Below are positions 29,023 through 36,789 of a stretch of 64,000 nucleotides of DNA, piece after piece (position 1 is the first letter of the stretch; each line of letters starts with the position of its first letter). This DNA comes from Mucilaginibacter_A sp964251965 (GTDB lineage Bacteria > Bacteroidota > Bacteroidia > Sphingobacteriales > Sphingobacteriaceae): contig CAXULQ010000009.1 of assembly GCA_964251965.1 (NCBI GenBank), positions 124,001-188,000 of the forward strand, read 5' to 3'. The translations under genes were made by a program, and so were the position numbers. Below the pieces are notes generated by a model. That model searched no databases, had not been told where the DNA came from, and saw only the letters and a list, made by a program, of their open reading frames with translations.

Positions 29023-31305
29023 ATGAAAAAAATATTTACAGTTATTTTTATATTGTTAACGTCAGCTTTATTCGCTCAAAATACAAATACAATAACAAAT
29101 CCGGTTGATTGGGTAAACCCGTTAATGGGGTCAGATTCAAAATTTGAATTATCTAACGGTAACACTTACCCAACAATAGCCCTGCCTTGGGGTATGAACT
29201 TCTGGACACCCCAAACCGGCAGGATGGGTGATGGCTGGCAGTACACCTATGGTGCCAATAAAATAAACGGTTTTAAACAAACCCATCAGCCGTCTCCCTG
29301 GATGAACGATTATGGGCAATTTTCCATCATGCCGGTAACCGGGCACATTAAAGTAAGCCAAAAAAACCGTGCAAGCTGGTTTTCACACAAAGCAGAGACA
29401 GTTAAGCCATATTATTACAGGGTTTATTTGGCAGAACATAACATAACTGCAGAACTAACGCCCACAGAACGGGCTGCACAATTTAGGTTCACCTATCCGC
29501 AAAGTGATAGTTCCTCCATTGTTATCGATGCTTTTGACAAAGGCTCCTACATCAAGGTTATACCTGGCGAACGGAAAATTGTAGGCTATTCTACCAAATT
29601 TGCGCGCGGCCCTTTAAAAAACTTCAAAAATTATTTTGTAATTTATACGGATAAGCCCATAACTATAGCACGTGTTTATAACGATAGTACGGTTAACAGC
29701 AGCCTGGAATTAACTGCCGACCATGTACTGGCTGTAGTAGGCTTCAAAACCAACAGCGGCGAAAATGTGCATGTTAGGGTGGCCTCGTCTTTTATAAGCG
29801 AAGAACAGGCAGAAATTAATTTAAAGCGCGAAGTAAGTACCGACAGCTTTGATGCTACAGAACAAAAGGCCAAAACGGTATGGACGAAAACGCTAAGCCG
29901 TTTAGTTGCAGAAGGCGGCAGTGTTGAGCAAACCCGTACATTTTACTCCTGCCTGTACCGTATGCTTTTTTTCCCGAACAAGCTTTATGAAATCAATTTA
30001 GAAAATAAAATTGTGCATTGGAGTCCTTATACTGGTAATACCGAACCCGGCTATCTGTTTGCAGGCACGGGTTTCTGGGATACTTTCAGGGCGTTGTACC
30101 CTTTCTTAAACCTGGTTTATCCTTCGATAAATAAGGAAATGCAGCTGGGCCTGATCAATGCTTACAAAGAAGGCGGCTGGCTGCCCGAATGGTCAAGCCC
30201 CGGCTATTCGGATATCATGATCGGTAACAACTCGGCATCTGTTGTGGCCGATGCTTATATTAAAGGAATGCGCGGTTACGATATCAATACACTTTGGGAA
30301 GCATTAAAACACGATGCAAACAACGAAGGCCCACGGGCTACCGGCCGTAAAGGTGTAGAATATTACAACAGTATAGGTTATGTACCGCACGATGTAAAAA
30401 TAGGGGAAAACGCAGCCCGTACATTAGAGTACGCCTATGATGATTTTACGATATACCAATTAGGCAAGGCACTGAACAAACCGGCTTCTGAAATAGAAAT
30501 TTATAAAAAGCGGAGCATGAATTACAAAAACGTATTTGACCCTTCAACCGGTTTTATGCGTGGAAAGAACAAAGACGGCAGTTTTGAAACTCCTTTTAGC
30601 CCATATAAATGGGGAGGTTCTTTTATCGAAGGAAATAGCTGGCATTACACCTGGTCGGTTTTTCAGGATGTGAACGGGCTGGTAAAATTAATAGGCGGCA
30701 ACAATCGGTTTGTTGCTAAACTGGATTCTGTTTTTTCTGCCCCGCCGGTATTTGGCGATAAAGAATACAATGGCGGTGTAATCCACGAAATGCGTGAAAT
30801 GCAGGTGATGAATATGGGGCAATATGCGCACGGCAACCAGCCTATACAGCACATGATGTATTTGTACAATTACGGCGGCGCACCCTACAAAACTCAGTAT
30901 TGGGTACGCGAAGCCATGAACAGGCTGTATAAAGCAACGCCCGATGGTTATTGCGGCGACGAGGATAACGGCCAGACTTCGGCATGGTACGTGTTTTCTG
31001 CAATGGGTTTTTATCCCGTAACCCCGGCAACCGACCAGTATGTATTGGGCGCACCGTTGTTTAAAAAGGTCAGCATCACTTTAGAAAACGGAAACAAGGT
31101 GGTTATCAATGCCGCTGCCAACAACGAAGAAAACCGTTACGTACAATCTTTGCAGATAGACGGAAAACCTTATTCTAAAAGCTGGATAAGCCACAGCAGC
31201 CTGCAAAAAGGGGCGGTTTTAAATTTTAATATGTCGGCCGCCCCAAATAAACAAAGGGGTTTAAACCCGAATGATTATCCGTATTCTTTATCTACCGAAA
31301 AATAA
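29023..31305 (+). CDS. GH92 family alpha-mannosidase (second copy)
   Basis: Exported exo-alpha-mannosidase of 760 residues with a clear signal peptide (ending ALFAQ). Conserved GH92 blocks are WVNPLMGSDS at the mature start, GFKQTHQPSPW, GFWDTFRALYP, YDPSTGFMRGK-like (FDPSTGFMRGK), NQPIQHMMYLY and YCGDEDNGQTSAWYVFSAMG. It differs clearly from the first GH92 of the locus (HQPSPW versus HTSKGHWN; GDEDNGQ versus AGMDDAGE), so the two probably cut different mannosidic linkages. It is followed by the GH125 gene in the same direction, consistent with a mannan-trimming operon. Confidence 0.93.
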   Translation: MKKIFTVIFILLTSALFAQNTNTITNPVDWVNPLMGSDSKFELSNGNTYPTIALPWGMNFWTPQTGRMGDGWQYTYGANKINGFKQTHQPSPWMNDYGQFSIMPVTGHIKVSQKNRASWFSHKAETVKPYYYRVYLAEHNITAELTPTERAAQFRFTYPQSDSSSIVIDAFDKGSYIKVIPGERKIVGYSTKFARGPLKNFKNYFVIYTDKPITIARVYNDSTVNSSLELTADHVLAVVGFKTNSGENVHVRVASSFISEEQAEINLKREVSTDSFDATEQKAKTVWTKTLSRLVAEGGSVEQTRTFYSCLYRMLFFPNKLYEINLENKIVHWSPYTGNTEPGYLFAGTGFWDTFRALYPFLNLVYPSINKEMQLGLINAYKEGGWLPEWSSPGYSDIMIGNNSASVVADAYIKGMRGYDINTLWEALKHDANNEGPRATGRKGVEYYNSIGYVPHDVKIGENAARTLEYAYDDFTIYQLGKALNKPASEIEIYKKRSMNYKNVFDPSTGFMRGKNKDGSFETPFSPYKWGGSFIEGNSWHYTWSVFQDVNGLVKLIGGNNRFVAKLDSVFSAPPVFGDKEYNGGVIHEMREMQVMNMGQYAHGNQPIQHMMYLYNYGGAPYKTQYWVREAMNRLYKATPDGYCGDEDNGQTSAWYVFSAMGFYPVTPATDQYVLGAPLFKKVSITLENGNKVVINAAANNEENRYVQSLQIDGKPYSKSWISHSSLQKGAVLNFNMSAAPNKQRGLNPNDYPYSLSTEK

Positions 31306-31525
31306 AAACTATCTGACGCAGCCGGAAGATTTATTCAATTACCAACAGAAGTAAAAATATGATATCGGCTTTATGTAATTAACTTTATGCAAACTGCTAC
31401 GCTTAAAGTAGTAGTTGGGATTTAAAAAAGGGTTAAATAGTAATTACTTATGTCCGGGCAATACTATTGCTATTAATAAATTTATAAACTCAAAGATGAT
31501 CTTTGTTATCATTTAACCTAATATT

Positions 31526-32941
31526 ATGCAAAGAGGGATTTTTATAAAAAGTGCGGGTTTGTTAAGCACATCATTTTTAATAAACAGAATGCCAACATTT
31601 ACATTAGATGAAGTATTTCCTGTTGTAAGAACAAAAGATAGAAATTTTACCAGCAAAGCTGTAGAAGATGCTATTATAGAATTCAAGCTTAAAGTAAAAG
31701 ATCAGGAGTTAGCCTGGCTTTTTGAAAACTGTTTTCCCAACACTTTGGATACCACCGTTTTTCATACGGTAAAAGAAGCACGGCCGGATACTTACGTCAT
31801 CACTGGTGACATTGATGCTATGTGGCTGCGCGACAGTTGTGCCCAGGTTTGGCCTTATCTGCCTTTTATCAAAAAAGATGAAAAGCTGCGTGAATTAATT
31901 GCAGGTGTGATAAACCGGCAGGCACATTGCGTTTTGGAAGATCCTTATGCAAACGCTTTTTATAAAGACGATACTAAAATAAGCGAGTGGAAAACCGATC
32001 GTACAAGTATGAAGCCAGGCATCCATGAACGTAAATACGAAATTGATTCACTTTGCTATCCTATCCGCCTGGCTCATCGTTATTGGAAAGAAACCGGCGA
32101 CAGCAAGCCTTTTGGTGAGGAGTGGAAAAAGTCTATCGAACTGATCTTGAAAACGTTTAAAGAACAACAACGCAAAACTGATCGCGGCCCTTACCATTTT
32201 CAGCGTCAAACTACATCGCCAACTGATACGCTGCCGATGGGAGGATATGGTTTCCCAGTAAAACCAAACGGGTTAATTTGTTCTATGTTCCGCCCAAGTG
32301 ATGATGCCACGCTTTACCCGTACCTTATTCCATCCAACTTTTTTGCGGTTATCAGTTTAAAGCAAGCAGCCGAAATGGTAAATGCTGTTTTTAAGGATCA
32401 AAAATTGGTGTCAGAATTGAAAAGCTTAGCTGTAGAAGTAGAACAGGCTTTGCAAAAACATGCAATTGTAGAACATCCTGAATTTGGAAAAATTTATGCT
32501 TTTGAAATAGATGGTTTTGGTAACCGTAATTTAATGGACGATGCCAATATTCCAAGTTTACTTGCTTTGCCTTATTTAGATGCCGTTGCACCAACTGATT
32601 CTGTTTATCAAAACACGCGGAAATTTGTCTTATCAAACTATAACCCGTACTTCTACAAAGGAAAAGTGGCAGAAGGGATAGGCGGGCCGCATGTTGGTAA
32701 AGACGGTATGATTTGGCCTTTAAGTATTATTGCGCGCGGGTTGACAAGCACCGATGATGCGGAAATAAAACACTGTATCGCAATGTTGAAAGCAAACCAT
32801 GCAGGTACTGGTTTTATGCATGAGTCTTTTAATAAAGATAATCCTGCCGATTTTACCCGCAAATGGTTTGCCTGGGCCAACACCATATTTGGTGAATTTC
32901 TGTGGAAAACCTATAAAACTAAACCTCAGTTGCTGGGGTAG
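31526..32941 (+). CDS. GH125 exo-alpha-1,6-mannosidase
   Basis: Protein of 471 residues of glycoside hydrolase family 125 (formerly DUF1237), inverting exo-alpha-1,6-mannosidases acting on mannan or N-glycan fragments. Diagnostic segments are TYVITGDIDAMWLRDSCAQVWPY, FRPSDDATLYPYLIPSN, ANIPSLLALPYL and the C-terminal WFAWANTIFGEFLW. The N terminus (MQRGIFIKSAGLLSTSFL) is hydrophobic and may be a signal sequence. Together with GH76, GH38 and two GH92 enzymes it completes a set able to take an alpha-1,6-mannan backbone with side chains down to mannose. Confidence 0.92.
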   Translation: MQRGIFIKSAGLLSTSFLINRMPTFTLDEVFPVVRTKDRNFTSKAVEDAIIEFKLKVKDQELAWLFENCFPNTLDTTVFHTVKEARPDTYVITGDIDAMWLRDSCAQVWPYLPFIKKDEKLRELIAGVINRQAHCVLEDPYANAFYKDDTKISEWKTDRTSMKPGIHERKYEIDSLCYPIRLAHRYWKETGDSKPFGEEWKKSIELILKTFKEQQRKTDRGPYHFQRQTTSPTDTLPMGGYGFPVKPNGLICSMFRPSDDATLYPYLIPSNFFAVISLKQAAEMVNAVFKDQKLVSELKSLAVEVEQALQKHAIVEHPEFGKIYAFEIDGFGNRNLMDDANIPSLLALPYLDAVAPTDSVYQNTRKFVLSNYNPYFYKGKVAEGIGGPHVGKDGMIWPLSIIARGLTSTDDAEIKHCIAMLKANHAGTGFMHESFNKDNPADFTRKWFAWANTIFGEFLWKTYKTKPQLLG

Positions 32942-32990
32942 TATAAGACAGAATGCAATTAAATTATCAAAAACTATCAATCATATACAT

Positions 32991-33674
32991 ATGAGAATTA
33001 TTAAGTTAATGTTGCTTTTGCTGCTTTGCGCACAGTATGCAAGGTCACAAGACTGGCCAAACCTAAACCACTATAGTGTTGCTAACGAAAAATTAAAACA
33101 TGATTCAGCTGGACATATCAACGTAGTTTATATGGGTGATTCTATAACTGATTTTTGGATAAATAATGATTCTACATTTTTTAAACAAAGTGGTTATGTT
33201 GACCGCGGGATCAGCGGGCAAACAACCGGGCAGATGCTGGTACGCTTTCGCGAAGACGTGATCAGCCTGAAACCTAAAGTTGTTGTGATACTGGCAGGGA
33301 TAAACGATATTGCCGAAAACAACGGGCCGTCAAAATTAGAGGATGTATTTGGCAACATCGCCTCCATGGCCGAACTGGCAAAAGCCAACCAAATTAAAGT
33401 GGTGCTATCCTCGGTAACACCGGCCTTTGCTTTCCCGTGGCGGCGGACTATAGACCCGGTGCCAAAAGTTGCAGCCCTAAACGAAATGATAAAAAATTAT
33501 GCCGATAAAAACAGCATCGTTTACCTTGATTATTTTACGGCAATGGCCGATGATAGAAAAGGGCTGCCGGCCAACTTATCTAAAGACGGCGTACACCCGA
33601 ACTTACAGGGTTATAAAATGATGGAACCGCTTGCAGAGAAAGCAATTGCTGCGGCAATGAAAAAAAGGAGATAG
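32991..33674 (+). CDS. SGNH/GDSL-type esterase
   Basis: Exported SGNH hydrolase of 227 residues. The open frame extends upstream to 32799, but that part overlaps the GH125 gene in another frame. ATG 32991 starts a proper signal peptide (MRIIKLMLLLLLCAQYARS) and is chosen. SGNH blocks are visible: block I YMGDSITDFW (Ser), block II Gly in DRGISGQTT, block III ILAGINDIAEN (Asn) and block V DGVHPNLQGY (Asp/His). It is probably a carbohydrate esterase removing acyl groups from glycans, given its place between GH125 and a sialate O-acetylesterase-like gene. Confidence 0.88.
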   Translation: MRIIKLMLLLLLCAQYARSQDWPNLNHYSVANEKLKHDSAGHINVVYMGDSITDFWINNDSTFFKQSGYVDRGISGQTTGQMLVRFREDVISLKPKVVVILAGINDIAENNGPSKLEDVFGNIASMAELAKANQIKVVLSSVTPAFAFPWRRTIDPVPKVAALNEMIKNYADKNSIVYLDYFTAMADDRKGLPANLSKDGVHPNLQGYKMMEPLAEKAIAAAMKKRR

Positions 33675-33778
33675 TTTCCTCCAAGCAACTCTGTAAGAAA
33701 ATGTCCTGAGATATGTTGTTAGTGTTTTGAAAATTGTTGATAGAGCAGCCAAATTGGTTTAATCCCCACAAAAAAATC

Positions 33779-35215
33779 ATGAAATCATTCCTTTGTTTTA
33801 TTGCAATGGCTTTTAGCCTGTCTGCCCATTCATCCACGCCGGGCGAAAAAAAAGCGTTAAAAATATCACGGTTATTTTCTGACCATATGGTGCTTCAGCA
33901 AAAAGAAAAAGTTAATTTCTGGGGACAATCATTCCCAGGGGAAAAACTGACCATTTCTGCCAGTTGGGGCAAACAAGCGTCAACCACTGCAGATGCTGCC
34001 GGCAACTGGAAACTAAAACTGTCTACCCCTAACGCAGGCGGCCCTTATACCATCAACATTAAAACGGCAGACAGTACGATTACCATACAGGATGTGCTGG
34101 TGGGCGAGGTGTGGCTGGCTTCCGGCCAGTCAAACATGGATATACCTTTAAAAGGCTGGCCGCCGGGCGATACCATTTTAAATTCCATGCAGGAAATAAG
34201 CAAAGCGGATTATCCAAACATCAGGCTGTTGAAAGTGCCTTTTGGCATCTCTACAACCCCTTTAGATTCTGTTGGCGGCAAATGGAATGCTGCATCACCG
34301 GAGACTGCAGGCAACTTTAGTGCCACCGCTTATTTTTATGCCCGGAAACTTTACCAGGAACTGCATGTGCCGATCGGGATCATCCAGTCTTCTATCGGAG
34401 GCACACCCGCAGAAGCCTGGACAAGTAAAGGTTATCTTGAAAAAATAGGGGATTTTAATCAAGCGATAGTTGAGCAGGAAAAACCTCAAAACACCGGGGA
34501 GAAACCTAAAATCAACAGCAATTCGCCTACGGTGCTTTTCAATGCCATGATCAACCCGCTGGTGCCTTACACCATAAAAGGTGTGATCTGGTATCAGGGA
34601 GAATCAAATGTTGGCCGTGCCGAGCAATATAAACGACTTTTCCCAAACCTGATCGAAGACTGGCGGAACAAATGGGGCTATCAGTTTCCGTTCTATTTCG
34701 TACAGTTGGCGCCCTATATTTACAAAGACCCCAAACAGACCGAACAATCTCAAAAGTTGAGGGATGCGCAGCGTTACGGCTTAAAGCTGCCTAAAACCGG
34801 TATGGTATCAACTTTAGATATTGGCTACCTCAAAACAGCGCACCCACCTTATAAACAGGAAGTTGGCAACCGCTTGGCAAGGTTTGCATTGGCGAATGAT
34901 TACGGAAAAAAACTGGTTGCATCCGGCCCGATATATAAAAAGGTGAGCGCATCCGGCAAGGAACTGGCCGTTGAGTTTGAGTTTGCAGGAAGCGGATTAC
35001 TTGCATCGGACAAAGGGTTGACAAACTTTGAAATAGCCGGGGCAGATAAAGTTTATGTTCCGGCACAAGCCAAAATTGCAGGCAATAAAGTATTGGTGAG
35101 CAGTGCTTCTGTTGCCGCGCCTAAATATGTGAGATATGCCTGGAGCGACAGCAGTGCCGCAACTTTATTTAATAAGGAAGGGTTGCCGGCTTCAACCTTT
35201 ACTTCTGAGGATTGA
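33779..35215 (+). CDS. Sialate O-acetylesterase-like protein (SASA/DUF303)
   Basis: Exported esterase of 478 residues. ATG 33779, which begins the signal peptide MKSFLCFIAMAFSLSA, is preferred over 33734. Hallmarks of the SASA family are RLFSDHMVLQQKEKVNFWG near the start, the nucleophile block EVWLASGQSNMD, IGIIQSSIGGTPAEAW and VIWYQGESN. The C-terminal Asp/His block appears as DIGYLKTAHPPYKQEVGNRLA, with PPYKQEVG where DIHPxxKxxVG is usual. Such enzymes remove O-acetyl groups from sialic acids or other sugars; the target here is unknown. It follows the SGNH gene by about 100 bp and is followed by a short inverted-repeat element. Confidence 0.87.
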   Translation: MKSFLCFIAMAFSLSAHSSTPGEKKALKISRLFSDHMVLQQKEKVNFWGQSFPGEKLTISASWGKQASTTADAAGNWKLKLSTPNAGGPYTINIKTADSTITIQDVLVGEVWLASGQSNMDIPLKGWPPGDTILNSMQEISKADYPNIRLLKVPFGISTTPLDSVGGKWNAASPETAGNFSATAYFYARKLYQELHVPIGIIQSSIGGTPAEAWTSKGYLEKIGDFNQAIVEQEKPQNTGEKPKINSNSPTVLFNAMINPLVPYTIKGVIWYQGESNVGRAEQYKRLFPNLIEDWRNKWGYQFPFYFVQLAPYIYKDPKQTEQSQKLRDAQRYGLKLPKTGMVSTLDIGYLKTAHPPYKQEVGNRLARFALANDYGKKLVASGPIYKKVSASGKELAVEFEFAGSGLLASDKGLTNFEIAGADKVYVPAQAKIAGNKVLVSSASVAAPKYVRYAWSDSSAATLFNKEGLPASTFTSED

Positions 35216-35259
35216 TGGTTTTATATGATGCTGATACAGGAATAAAATAATCGGCTGCC

Positions 35260-35316
35260 ATGCTTCTTTTATCTGCATAAAATCAAACACTGAATTTATG
35301 TGTATAAAAGAAGTAT
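35260..35316. repeat. Intergenic inverted-repeat element, copy 7 (short form)
   Basis: Ends ATGCTTCTTTTAT and ATAAAAGAAGTAT are only 57 bp apart, the shortest copy. The right outer arm contains CTTTAAACAGGCT, as in copy 14. Confidence 0.78.
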
Positions 35317-35385
35317 TGTAAATTTTGATATACTTTAAACAGGCTAAATAAAAAGACTCATCTTATCAATTTTTAATTTAATACT

Positions 35386-36414
35386 ATGAATAAATTATTT
35401 CTAAGAACAGTTATAATTATTGTTGGTGTTGCTTTTATCTTTCACACTAATTCCGCACAGGCATCAGCAACTCCTGTTTATAAAAAAGTAGAAGCGGCTA
35501 AACATTCGGCAGCTAAATGGGCTTTTGAAAGAAAGATTACTATCGAAAATCATGGTAGCCAGGTTGCTGATGCGGTTATCCAAATTCAATTTGATAATCA
35601 GAAGTTCGATTACACAAAAGCTAAACCTGATGGTGCCGATATCCGGTTTTCAACATCTCCCGAAAATGTAAATGCAAAGGGTTTAGCTTATTGGACAGAA
35701 CAATGGAATGTTGATGGCAAAACAATCATTTGGGTAAAAGTGCCCGTTTTAAAAGTTAAAAACGGAACTACAATCTATATGCGTTATGGTAATGCCGATG
35801 CCCCGGCAGTTTCAAATGGTGATGCTACATTTTTGTTCTTTGATGATTTTGAAGACGGCAATTATCAAAAAAAATGGGACAACATATCTATCGGCGAAGT
35901 TAAAGAGCAAAACGGCCTGCTAAAATTACGGGAAACCGATGGCGAGGACGGGATAATCAACGCAAAATTTGATGTAACAGGAAAAATGATTATTCGGACA
36001 GTTTACCAGCGTGAGCATGCAGATGAACACTGGACGCGTGCCGGCATTGGCGGCTGGAACAACTGGCTTTGTTTTGGGGATCATACGGAAGAAGCTGCTA
36101 CTGGTACAAATTATGTCATGTTTTACGACAGCAACAGTTTATCCAGCCTTAAAAGTGCGCCTTTGGTTAAAGCTGCAAACAAAAAGATTTCAGATAAATG
36201 GCGGCGTGCCGCCTACTGGTTCGATGGCAAAAGTTTGGTGGGGATGCAAGACGATGTTAAGGTAGAAATGCCTGCACCAAATACATCTTCAAAACTGGCA
36301 TTGAGGACTTTAGACAATGATGATTGGGATAATTTTGGATATGTAACCGTAAGTAATTACTCGGACCCTGAAACAACAGTAACATTAGGGCAACAACAAA
36401 AAGTGAGGCGATAA
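35386..36414 (+). CDS. DUF2341 domain protein
   Basis: Exported protein of 342 residues with a signal peptide ending near NSAQASA. Residues of about 45-145 match the DUF2341 pattern (WAFERKITIENHGSQVADAVIQIQF ... IWVKVPVLKVKNGTTIYMRYGN), seen in extracellular proteins that often carry ligand-binding beta-sandwiches. The following FLFFDDFEDGNYQKKW begins a LamG/concanavalin-like beta-sandwich region. No catalytic motif is evident; a glycan-binding role is inferred from the location at the end of the mannan locus. A hairpin lies about 150 bp downstream. Confidence 0.72.
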   Translation: MNKLFLRTVIIIVGVAFIFHTNSAQASATPVYKKVEAAKHSAAKWAFERKITIENHGSQVADAVIQIQFDNQKFDYTKAKPDGADIRFSTSPENVNAKGLAYWTEQWNVDGKTIIWVKVPVLKVKNGTTIYMRYGNADAPAVSNGDATFLFFDDFEDGNYQKKWDNISIGEVKEQNGLLKLRETDGEDGIINAKFDVTGKMIIRTVYQREHADEHWTRAGIGGWNNWLCFGDHTEEAATGTNYVMFYDSNSLSSLKSAPLVKAANKKISDKWRRAAYWFDGKSLVGMQDDVKVEMPAPNTSSKLALRTLDNDDWDNFGYVTVSNYSDPETTVTLGQQQKVRR

Positions 36415-36789
36415 TTGTTTGGGCTGATATTAGTTTAAAAATTGGTTAAATTTTGCTTTGAAAAAAAGATAAACCAGAATGAACTATCTTCATCTTTATA
36501 GCTAAACACGATTTTCTGCTACAAAAAGTGTTGCTGGTTTTATAGCAGTGTACCATACGCTACCAGATTAAAAATATGAGATTTTTAATCTGGCTTTTCG
36601 GTATAGTGCCTTACTTGTCCTGTTTATGAAACTATAATATACTACTGCCTGTATGCAACTACTGCTGGCAATTTATGTTTCTAAGCAAGTTTAGTAAATC
36701 AAAACGATACCCTTTCCAATACAAACGATTGATCACCAGTTTTAGCGATATTTTATTACAGTAGAATTTACCTGTTGTCTCCGATAGAT
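36415..36789. other. Noncoding gap with one strong hairpin
   Basis: A convergent gap between the DUF2341 gene and the barrel gene. A perfect 13-bp stem (CCAGATTAAAAAT 36563-36575 with ATTTTTAATCTGG 36581-36593, 5-base loop) could terminate transcription from either side, though no long T tract follows. Nothing else was recognised. Confidence 0.6.

Noticed and set aside
32799..32990. N-terminal extension of the SGNH esterase
   Set aside because: It overlaps the end of GH125 in another frame, and ATG 32991 begins a standard signal peptide.
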